This document shows positions 41,297-51,820 of a stretch of DNA of 64,000 bases, in pieces (the stretch's first letter is position 1; every line of letters starts with the position of its first letter). A model generated the notes under the pieces. That model was given only the letters and a program-made list of their open reading frames with translations. It had not been told where the DNA came from and searched no databases. Source of the stretch: Epiperipatus broadwayi (lineage: Eukaryota > Onychophora > Udeonychophora > Euonychophora > Peripatidae); contig JAQFVV010000141.1 in NCBI GenBank assembly GCA_028023455.1, positions 1,496,056 through 1,560,055 of the forward strand. The letters are read 5' to 3'. Both the position numbers and the translations under genes were made by a program.

Positions 41297-42531
41297 AAGA
41301 ATGCAGGATGGGTTGGCTTGTACCAGTCACCATCTAAAGAAAATAATTGCCCAAACCAAAGGTAATGGTTTAGCGTGACAACATGTGACCATTAAAGAAA
41401 TACAGCAATAAGAAAATATGTCGTAGCATTTCGTAAGGACACATATGCACCACTGACTAGATAATCATATTTAAAAATTAAGACACTAAAATATAATTTT
41501 TTTTCATGAAACTACCCACATCAGTTCATGTTACAGTACTCTTAATAGTACTAATTTAGGGAATTTATGAATCCAATCCACAAAGCTATCTATATAGACT
41601 TTGATTTAATTACATTAAGGAGGATTACAGCAAATGGGGAATTAAAATATAAACTTATAGATTTATGCTACATTTTTATCACTTTAACTAAATATTTATT
41701 TAAAATATCAACTTAAAAAAAACTATCTTAAGGTGATGAAATATTTGTAATGATTTTCAATTCTAGACATTTTATCCTTTCCAAAACAGAGCTTTTTATT
41801 TCGTATATATTGTACCCTTACTTCTCGATGTATAATATAGTTTGAAATACGACTAGCTCAATTAAATTATAATGCTTAATTAAAATTTGCATATCTATCT
41901 TTAATATACTTCTATACTATCATATTCTAATTAAATTTATTATTAATTATCAAAATCAATATACTTCTTTATTATGTATTAATTAAATAAGTATTTATCA
42001 AAATCATGAGACTGTGAAGTAAAGTTACAAAGTAATAAGTAGATTTACATTGAGTCAATATCTCCCAAGACATTGTCTCAATGGCATAAGAATACTGTCA
42101 CTTCCTTATTAACTTACTACTACCTCTACAGCATTCTTATGGCTTTTAAATAAAATAAATTATCTTTAATAATAATAAATAAATAAATCTTAACTTTTAA
42201 TTTTTAAAATATAATTAAATAATCTCAGGTTCTTCTAATTATCTTAAAGTAATGATAACTCATGTAAATAAGTATGATATGGGATTTTATATCAAACCTA
42301 AATACACCTAACTTATTCTAATAACAATAATAATAATACTCAATACTAATTTTAGGTATAACTTAATCTTATCTACTTCTGTTATATTATTAAGTATTAA
42401 ATAAATAAACAATCATATGTATATCTTTTATTCTCATATTGAAGCAATGGATCTGAAGCCCGATCCATGCTTCACATCTTCCTATAAACTTAATTAGTAT
42501 TATAGACCTGAATTAAGTTTCTAGTTCAATA

Positions 42532-42705
42532 TCAGCAGGGTTTTGCATTAGAGTTAAAAATAATTATGCTTATCAAATGTGTATTACATTTAAATATTTT
42601 GTTTTAAATAAATTTCATTCTATTAATAAAAATTGCTTAACCTATTAGTCAAACATATATATACATCTAGCGTATATATATGAGTTAATGCAAAATTCTG
42701 CTGAA
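42532..42705. repeat. MITE-like inverted repeat inside insertion D
   Basis: TCAGCAGGGTTTTGCATTAG (from 42532) is the near reverse complement of CTAATGCAAAATTCTGCTGA-like sequence ending near 42705 (GAGTTAATGCAAAATTCTGC). The arms are about 23 bp with three or four mismatches around a ~125-bp centre that contains short TA runs. Confidence 0.55.
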
Positions 42706-43032
42706 ATAAAATGCTTATTCTACTATAAAAAAATAATAATATATTGTTGTTAAAATTTTGTTAAAATATTTAGTATGATTTGATTTTGAGATAAGCCCAC
42801 CAACATTTCTAAAAGAATGTATAGTTTTTATTAGTGAGCCATTCAAGTGTAATTAAAGATGGCCTTCTCTTTCTTTCTTTTTAATTAAGAGAATTCAAAC
42901 TTTGAAGTAAGAAAGTTAGAGTAAAAAAGTTAAAGTTATTTTTAGAAAGTGTTGCTTTGAAACAAAGGAGCATGGGGAGGCTTATCAAGATCTCAGATGA
43001 TACAAACAATAGAAGATAGCTGACAGAGAGGG

Positions 43033-43040
43033 TATAAATA
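43033..43040 (+). promoter_or_regulatory. TATA box of insertion D
   Basis: GGTATAAATAGAAGGGAG. The first ATTCAGATTT unit of a tandem array starts about 30 bp downstream, so the expected start site falls on its CAGA. Confidence 0.55.
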
Positions 43041-43064
43041 GAAGGGAGAACAAAAGATTGATTA

Positions 43065-43260
43065 TTCAGATTTTTCTTTTTGAAGAATTCACATTATTCA
43101 GATTTTTCTTTTTGAAGAATTCACATATTCAGATTTTTCCTTTTGAAGGATTCAGTTGATTCTGATTTTCCTTGTGAAGGTGATTCTTTCAGATTTTGCT
43201 ATTGCAAGGTGCATTCAGATTTCTCTTAGGAGAACTCTGTCAGATTTTGTTCGTGATTTT
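43065..43260 (+). repeat. 31-bp tandem array downstream of the D TATA box
   Basis: Six to seven units of ATTCAGATTTTTCTTTTTGA plus GAATTCACA, increasingly diverged to the right. The first two are identical over about 29 bp. Confidence 0.85.
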
Positions 43261-45228
43261 ATTCCCAAAAGTCTACAACTGTTGTCTACAAATCATGAAG
43301 AAGTTTGAACCTGCTCAAGCTAAAAATCATATAAGTTTGATAGATTCTACTATGCTCGGCTAGGCAAATAAATAGCTTTGCCTATCGCCGAGGTTCCGGA
43401 ATACCATTCAAAATGCCTTAATATTCGCTCAATAGTCATCTGAACTCTGTGCCGTGTCTGGAGAACTTTTCGTGAAACCATACTACATATTTTCATTGTC
43501 CGGACAAATACCTGTCGATGGTCGGATCAAGCCACGAACGCTGTAGGGAACATGACCAAGAAAAAAGGATGGTAATCGTATCTCCTCTATTGAACTATTT
43601 CTTATGCTACCTTTTGTTCATATTTTTTTTTATTGCTTCATTGAATTATATGTATTTGTTATGTAACCATTTTTCTTAGACTAGTCTGAATTATATATAT
43701 TGTGTGATCATCTATCTATATTTAACCTTTTTCCCTTCGCTACTCTTCCTTACTAACCTGTGTAAATATGTAGTATTCCATTACGGTTGATTTAATAGTT
43801 AATTTTTGTTCATTTAAAATCTCTTTCCAATTTTATTTATGTTTGTTAATTAAATACGAGTCAGTTTCTTTTGTGTGCCAACTTGATCTCTTTGATAACG
43901 CCTCTTTTGTCCGCCATTAGCTTATTACGTATATCTGATTTAACTATATACGTTTTAAATAATTTTTAAACCCTGTTTTTAGCGCAAAGCAATTAGAAAT
44001 GCTTTGCGAAAGATTTTTTTTTTTTATCGTACTTTATCGAGAAGATCGAGTTGACAATTTTTAATAAAATTGGGAAGAAAAGATTTAGACCGCAAACCTA
44101 TTAATCTGTTTTTATTGTCTAATTAGTTTGTTTCATTAATTTAGGGGAATAGCGGAGGCCATTAAATCATTATTCCTATTTTAAAGTCATTAATTAAAGA
44201 TCTATTATTTAACTAACAAGCTTGACTTTTGCTAAATTTGTTATAAATGCTTTATTTTACTTTTCAATGATCCAGGCACGCATAACGCAAAACACATATT
44301 TCTTAGTACTTTTGCACATTTAACTATTTAGCTCCTTAGGATTTCCCCTCCATGTCTCTACCGCTGTTGCTAAGCTTTGTGGCCGGTTGAAAAATAATTT
44401 ATGTGTGGCTCAGATGGTGTTGTTGGTTCGTAAATTAGCCTCGAGAATAGGCGAAATGGGGCAGAGGTTATAGTATTCTTGATTTAATATCTCGCGTATG
44501 GGTGGCTTCGAGGTACTTTTGCTTAGGATTCGAACTAGGTTAAACCAGCATAGATTATCTGACTGTCACAATATAGTATCTTAATTTTAGAATAGATCAA
44601 AACTTATAATTCAATAATCTGTGGCAATAAATAACATTGTACTCTTATATTATGCATTATAATTACTCTATGACCATTGTAATATGATGTAATAATGTCA
44701 ATCAATTCTCATAAATGATAATCAGGAAAATATTGTATTTATTTCTAAAATAATAATAATAAATTCACATTGTGCAAATATTATGTTTCTTCAAATTATT
44801 TGCTGTCAAATGCTGTGGTGTAAAATAATGAACTCGACACACTTTTAAAACAAAATAAATAAATTTATTTACATCAACCTTGATTAAGAATTTATTTACA
44901 ATATTTACAGTTTAAATTAGGAAAACAAAGAAAATAAAAAAAATAAGAAAATAATAATACAATATGTTTACACTGTTATTAACTCATACTCCTAATAAGT
45001 AATCATACATCCTTTAAAATGCTGTACTAATAATACTGAAGTATGTTTTCAAAACTTAGACTTTAAACAAGCATCAGTAAACTTCAATTATTACACAGAA
45101 AAATTTATGCAAACAATATTTATGTAGCATATGTAAACAATTAAACTTTACTAATTAAATTGCTACATCACCTAAGTATTACTGCTATTCATTTCATCAT
45201 GTAATAGTATGTGTTTATTTTACTATCA

Positions 45229-45461
45229 GCATTACTCTAATAGCATAATATAGAAACTAATGTATCTTTATAATGTAACAACAATAATTGATTATAATTT
45301 ATATTTCATTTAATGCAATTCATGCTACATGTTTTATCAAATATGCATTACTTTAATAGCATAATATAAAACTAATGTATCTTTATAATGTAATAACAAA
45401 TAACTGATTATAACCTTATATTTCACTTAATGCAATTCATGCTACAGGTTTTATCAAATAT
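45229..45461. repeat. 116-bp tandem duplication private to copy A
   Basis: Units 45229-45344 and 45345-45461 both start GCATTACT.TAATAGCATAAT and end TTTTATCAAATAT. Copy B has a single unit at 58750-58867. Confidence 0.9.
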
Positions 45462-47367
45462 GCATTACATATATGTGTTGTTGAAATAATAATATTATTT
45501 CAATCATTCATTAATTTCAAATTCATAAAGTATTATATTAGATAAATTCTATGATTCTTTTCTATGTGAAATTATTACCTTACTTTATGTGTTATACTAC
45601 TCCTTCTTAATAAATTTCTATTTACAAAAACATCCTCTACACTTATTTAAAATTTCCGGAAAACAACTTTCAACTCTAAATAAAATATTAATTATCCCAA
45701 TTATCTATACTTCATCATCTATACTTGGTAAACTTTCAACCTAAATATAAACTTCTCCATAAAACTTAACGTAATTTATCCAATCAACAAAATAAAATAC
45801 AGACTTTTAATTCTCTTCCTAATTTGCAATAAAAAAATAATTATTTATAAATAATAAATATAATTCTAATACTATAACATAAAAAAAATATATCAAAATT
45901 TATTAACGAAAGAATCATATAATTATTTTTAAGCTTCTTATGTAATGTTGCATCGTATTTGTTTCATAAATTCAAATTATGCATATTTAAATAAAACTGT
46001 CACTGCCAATATAATGTGTGTGTATTTTTAAAATAATCATACATTCATTCAAAACAACATAATATTTGGTTGATCTAAAGAAAACATATTAAATACATAA
46101 AAATTATTATTATTATAATTTTTACCATCAATAATGATTTAATGTACAGTCCATCTTCCAATATTCTTCGGAATTACAGCTTCATAAAATAATTCACATT
46201 TACACTCACGATCATCCTTTAAAATATTCTGTGTTATATTAATTATAAAATAAACTTATGCAATTAATCATTATATTATTTTTAGTTATTATTTAAAGAT
46301 ATGTACCTATCTTATTTTAATAGATTAATAATATTTAAATTTTATGTTAGATAAATAAAACAGAATTTATATTACATAACTCCAGTGATGTTTCCTTTTC
46401 ACCATAAAGTTCTTTAATCCTAGGCACATATTCATTAGAACACCATTTCCTATTTCCGGTCCATCACGTGTTTTTTAAAAGTTTATGAAAAACGAAAACA
46501 TTCTTTTAAAACCAAAATAAAAGTTAATCAGTTCTTTTATAAAAATATAATAAAAATTAAAATAGTTTATCTGTTCCGGATGCAGTTCTTTAAAGAATAT
46601 TATTCAAAAGTTATTATTTTTTAAATTAGTATATAGTTTATGAAAAGTTATCATTTAATTATTTTAAATTGACTGGGACGTCCACATTATTTGCGCATTC
46701 CATAACAAAATATCCAGGTAAGAATAAGCTTCTTCATCTAAACAACCAGCGTTTAGATTATTTCAATATAATAATTTTTATTATATTAAGACTTTTAGCT
46801 AATTATATTTTCAATTTATTTGCCTTTCAAAATTGTCAACATTCAGTCTTTTAAACATAAAGACTTAACAAGGCAAGTATTTATAAAACTACTTTTATTT
46901 CTAATATCTTTACTCAAAATATACATTTAAATTTATAGCTTGCAAAAATACTTTCTTTATACAAAAGTATTTATTCTTTAAAATATCTATTTTCTAATAG
47001 GCAACAGTAATTAGCTTTTAAAATTATATACTGTCCAAAATACTACTTTTCTCCATCTCGTAATTTTCCGAACTAATCCAGCGTTTGTCATACTTCTAGT
47101 ATAAAGTTTCCGATATATTTTCACTATATATGATGTTCCCATGACCATTTGCATGTAAATTGAGCTCAATAGAGATGACCGATAGGGAAAAAATTAAATC
47201 AACACTGCATGTCTATCATTTAAAACTTTTATAACTTATTTACAAGACACTCTTATAATTTTGAAAAATGATTTTAAAAGCGTCTACAAAATTTACATAG
47301 CTATTTTTAATAACACAATTAACTTGAAAAATCAATCACAGAGTCCTCTCCTAACAATTGAACTGAG

Positions 47368-47375
47368 CTTTTATA
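47368..47375 (-). promoter_or_regulatory. Conserved promoter-like block in copy A
   Basis: On the minus strand: CCAATCAAATGGGAAGTTTC, then TTCCGGTATAAAAGCTCAGTT. This has a CCAAT box, an Ets-like CCGGAA overlapping a TATAAAAG box, and an initiator-like CTCAGTT. The same block in copy B (60785-60826) is nearly unchanged although the rest of the element has diverged. Confidence 0.5.
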
Positions 47376-48319
47376 CCGGAAGAAACTTCCCATTTGATTG
47401 GTAGATTAAACAATCAACTTTGCTGGCTTATTTACATATTTTACCAACAACACAAAATTAAAAATAAATAATGACTTATTTAATATTTAATGTTTACTAC
47501 ATTATTAAATTTCTAAACAATCTTTACCGTTTACTTAAATTTATTAAACACTTTTAAAATATACTCTTACTTGATTTTAATTTTAACTTTTATAAAATTA
47601 TTTAAAATAAACTAAGTCTTTTTTTATACGTTATATTTTTAAAACAATATTTTAAAATCAGATTTAATATTCTACATTGATTTATCTTTATTTTATCTCG
47701 TGATAGCTCACGTATTATTTATAAATTTATAACATGATTTTTAAAATAGTTTTGCAACTTTACTAAATAACTTCCAAGCATGTTTGTGCATATTTAACTA
47801 ACATCTGTTTTTTTTTTACAATAAAAGAAACGCTTGTCATAATCTAAAAATAACTAACAATTGCATTTTTTAAAAATAAATATTTTTAAAAATAAATAAG
47901 ATATTATAATAGATTTTAAATTAATAATTCGATATTATAAAATCAAATATTAATCTTCTATTTATGTACTTATAATAATTAAAATATCTATATTCTCTTA
48001 TAATATTATTTCATCAACAATAAATATATGCATTTAATTTTAATTTGTCTTTTAAATACTTTAGCTTTAAATATTTATTTATTAAATCTATTAATGCAGT
48101 ATTGATTATGGCCATTTTTCCAACTATATATTATAATCATCATCATTTAAAGTGTCTCTCTCAATATCAGCACAATTTTACATATCAAATACTCATAGAT
48201 TGCTTTAATTAAACTTTTTGAAATATTACCATCAGCAAAATTAACATCACATATTCAAATATATCTTAAATTTAAAATTTTTAATAGATTAGCACAAAAA
48301 TTAGATGGTGACCCATACA

Positions 48320-48421
48320 AAAGGGCACAATATATATATATATATATATATATATTGTGCCCTTTATGTATGGGAATATGTATATGCGCATATATATATA
48401 TATATATATGCGCACTTACAT
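48320..48421. repeat. Two successive (TA)n hairpins at the A terminus
   Basis: AAAGGGCACAAT(AT)nATTGTGCCCTTT: the right side repeats the inverted end of A (TGTGCCCTTTATGTATGGG) for about 25 bp, so a truncated inverted A end faces the complete one. It is followed by ATGCGCAT(AT)nATGCGCA. Confidence 0.85.
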
Positions 48422-51400
48422 ATTTATGCAAGCAAATCTTTATTTAATACTCGCTAATAGTTTAATTTAAGAATAAAGCTAGATTTTGAAGTTTTATAGC
48501 ATAAACAAGATAACATAACTAAGTAATAATAAGATTTGGCATAGATTAACTTAAGAAATGCATTTAAATCACAATAAAAATTTAAGCAAGTGAAATTTAA
48601 TAATTTGTTCATTTTAAAAGAAAGTTGTGCGAGGTTCCCTAAAATATGATTGATTTAGTTGTATAATGCTATCTGTAAGATTAATGATGGCAAACATTAT
48701 CATTAACTTAGGACAATAATAAATTATCATAGAAATTTTAACTATTACTTTAAAAAGCTTATTGTATATTATACATTACTAAATAGATAAAACATTTAAT
48801 TTCTACGTTAAGCTTAATTGAAACAGATAGCATTTAATTACTTATAGTCAAATTAATACATAACTAAATCAAACATTATTTTGCGAGTAAACCAAAACAT
48901 AAAATTATACAATTATATTAATAAAAGAATGTATGTAAATGCACATATTTTAGATAAATCATAATTCATTTATAGATGAGTTTAAATCAACTCAAACACA
49001 GTAAATCGTTTAGTATTTTAAATCATTCAATAATTTGTTTGTCAGGTAAATCATTTTTTATCAATTTTTTATTTTAAATAAGTTAAATCTATATCAGTTA
49101 TATTAGTTTCTTTTATCATAACAGTTATATTTATATATCAGTTTTAAAATCAGGCACGGCTTTAGGATTTAAATACAGTTATTACATTGATAATGTAGGT
49201 GAGTTTTTAGTTTAAAATTATAAAACAAAATACATCTGAGTCTTGTTTTACGCGATAGATAGGTTCCTCAGAAAACACGCGCAAACAAAATCGCACAAGA
49301 TGTAACTTACATTGAAAAAGGGGGGATGTGGTCTGTGATTTTTTAAAATTTGCATAAAAGCAAAGCACTAATGTAAAATTACTCTAAAATTCGTGCAAAA
49401 AAAAAAATTAGGAAATAAAATATAACTAATAAAAAATTTCAAATTTGAAAAAAAAAGACACAAGACAAACTTTTTTTAACTATAATGTTTAATTTTATTC
49501 AAAATAATATATTTTTATGCTTAATTTACAGTACAGTAATTTACATTTTTTATACACGTTTTAATTATTATAGCTATTTGCCAAAAACCACATTCGTTTG
49601 CAAACAACTAGCGGCCAATATCACACTGATGTTGTGTCAACGGTTTTCTGGTGATAGCGTAATTAGTAATTAATCTTTGAGATGATGATTTTATTAATTG
49701 TTTATGAAACTAACAACTAAAAATTAAATTCTTATTTTTGTCTCTAATTTTCAATACTGTTTAAAAATCAGATTTCAATTTTTAATTGTCAAATTTAATT
49801 TGCCCACTGCTATTACTGACCTTTTTAAAATAAACTTGTGGACACTAAATAATTAATAATTGATTACCTTCTTTTTAAAAATGCAAAAACAGAATGTGAT
49901 TTAAAATGCAAAATTAACATGCACAATGTTTGAACAAATTTACATTATAATCTTGTAAAATTTAATGTGTGTATACATAAAATGTGGAAATCATGATTTT
50001 AATTTCATTATTGCATAAATACTTACTATTATAAAGCCCTGAGAATATTGAAATTACAAAGATGAAAGTTGAATTTCAATAATGTGCTATTACTTTCAAT
50101 ATACGCAAAATTTATTATTTAAAGTAATAGCGCATTATCGGAGTTTGACTTCCGGTGAAACATGAATCTCGTAACTTCAAAATCATGTTAAATAAGTCCA
50201 TGTAAAAAGAGACCCAGGTGTATACATAATTTTCATTTACAATATTAGGATGGTCATTAATTTAAAGATTAAGCTAGCATTTAAACTTGGAATTAGCTGA
50301 AGTTTTTAGAATGGAAGAAGTAATCTTGAATTTTCTCTGTACTGGCAAGTTCTTTGGATAGCGTGACATCCTTTAGGCTCTGGAGTGGTCAACTCATGCT
50401 GTCTCAGCTTAGATGGCAGTTCATCAGGCAGAAGGCTAGATTTTGAGCCTACTTTACACCGACATGTTGGTTATTAACCTTATTACAAATATTTTCAAAA
50501 GCTCCAGAAATTTGTGAGTGAAAAAAGTGCCCTGAAAGATGTCTGCCATTTTTTATACCAGTATCCCCCCCCCCTCTTTCATTATTTTATTTTCTTAGAA
50601 TTGTTTTCCTGGCCCGTGTGGTAGTAACCAATAATAGCGGGAGTCTGCTGTGTTAAATCTTAAATAGGTAAAAAAAAACCTATTCACAGGCCGTAATTTA
50701 TTCAGTTTTCTAAGTTTTATTCTAAATATACATTTTTAATTAATCTATAATCAGTAAAGATTAATTATACTGGTGACCATGTGTCCAGAAAAACAAATCT
50801 AAGATTTAGAAAAAAAACATTTTATTATATATGTAACCTGACCGTTTTAATTTACCGATATATGCAGAATTATACAATTTTGAAAATATATAATTTAATA
50901 AATGTATAAAATTATAGAAATTGAAATGTTTTATAATCTATTAACATTTATATTATTGCATATATGTAGTCTAAAGTTACACATACAATTAGTTTTTCAC
51001 TTTGTAATTATTAATAATAATGTATACGTGCATATTTTGGCATCATGAGTATATTAATGAATATTTCAGTAACTATTTAAACATATATGCACACATATAT
51101 GATTGAATTATTTACATTTAAATTTAGGTGGGATGTATTAAGATTATTTTTAATAAATATACGAGGATTGGTGGTATCTATATATGTATGAATACTACTA
51201 TATAGCATATATAGTAGGTGAAATAGTTGGGTTGAAAAGCTGACTGTTTCAATATTAAACTTGTTTCATATTCGTATTATTATTTATTTGATAAAATGTA
51301 TTCTTTCCTTATCAACCACATACCTGTAATAACCATTTAACTTATCTGTTGAAGACCCTAGACGTAGAGTGACTGAGCTAACTACATGGGATATTACTCT

Positions 51401-51660
51401 ACCAGGATGTTAAATCTTATTCTTATGTTCTACTGATCTTATGGTATTGCACATCCTTCTAGGAGGGGGGAAAATTCATTTTTGATTTATTTTTAGAAGT
51501 GTCACACAAAAGCTATTTTGTAAATAGACTTTTTAAAGGTGTATACTTAGCATAGGTTATAAACATTCAGGCATTCAGGTAAGATATCAACCAAAGGGGT
51601 TTTTTTTAATTGGCGAGTCCTATCAATTCATACATTCTATCAGTTTAGCTATAAGTACCA
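48422..51660. other. AT-rich spacer, no gene supported
   Basis: A GC-richer fragment at 49237-49300 (TTTTACGCGATAGATAGGTT with later CGCGCAAACAAAATCGC) looks like part of a small DNA transposon but has no defined ends. A patch near 50330-50480 is also less AT-rich and unassigned. A C homopolymer lies near 50565-50574. No coding sequence is recognised. Confidence 0.45.
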
Positions 51661-51820
51661 ATATATATATATATATATATGAGTACAGACAATCGGCTAG
51701 ATTGGTATCCATTTCTTTTTCTGTTAAATCTTGATCACTTCACACTTGGTGCAAGATTAGCAGTAGAAATCCACAGGGAAGTATGGTCTGGTACTATAAT
51801 ATATATATATATATATATAT
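51661..51820. repeat. 117-bp mini-element F between two (TA)n tracts
   Basis: TA tracts at 51661-51680 and 51798-51820 enclose 51681-51797. The left edge reads GAGTACAGAC and the right edge, read inward, TATAGTACCAGAC, so GTAC(C)AGAC is a short terminal inverted repeat. AGTACC also precedes the first tract and GGTAC follows the second in the family C terminus, giving nested hairpins. Confidence 0.6.

Larger units (their letters stand above)
42440..44570 (+). mobile_element. Insertion D: 2131-bp TG...CA element with ATAT target duplication
   Basis: Direct comparison with copy B shows an insertion. B reads TTTTCATATAGCATCTTAAT (58091-58110), while A reads TTCTCATAT, then 2131 bp, then ATATAGTATCTTAAT. 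The ATAT at 42436-42439 is repeated at 44571-44574, so D starts TGAAGC and ends GTCACA with a 4-bp target duplication. TG...CA ends and a short duplication are the signature of integrase-inserted LTR elements. D has a TATA box (43033), a 31-bp tandem array where transcription would start, and AATAAA at 43368. No coding sequence is visible, which fits a solo LTR. Ginger-type DNA transposons, with similar ends, are the main alternative. Confidence 0.75.
41811..48329 (-). mobile_element. Family A/B element, copy A, interrupted by insertion D
   Basis: Bounded by TGTACCCTTACTTCTC after TATATAT on the left and by CCCATACAAAAGGGCACA before ATATAT on the right. Read inward, the right end is TGTGCCCTTTTGTATGGG. 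The terminal 12 bases of both ends are similar (TGTRCCCTTNNT). A second copy, 57490-61761, matches from end to end with many substitutions and small indels. Without D and its 4-bp duplication, A is about 4.38 kb against 4.27 kb for B. I assign the minus strand because a conserved promoter-like block reads that way. A carries a private 116-bp tandem duplication (45229-45461). No open frame or known protein was found. Whether it is a very long solo LTR, a nonautonomous LTR element or an integrase-type DNA transposon is open. Confidence 0.65.

Noticed and set aside
43065-43260. Regularly spaced repeats considered as a CRISPR-like array
   Set aside because: Units are contiguous, without spacers, in a eukaryotic transposable element.
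49237-49300. GC-richer fragment with ACGCGATAGATAGGTTCC considered as a defined MITE
   Set aside because: No second end or target duplication could be found by eye.
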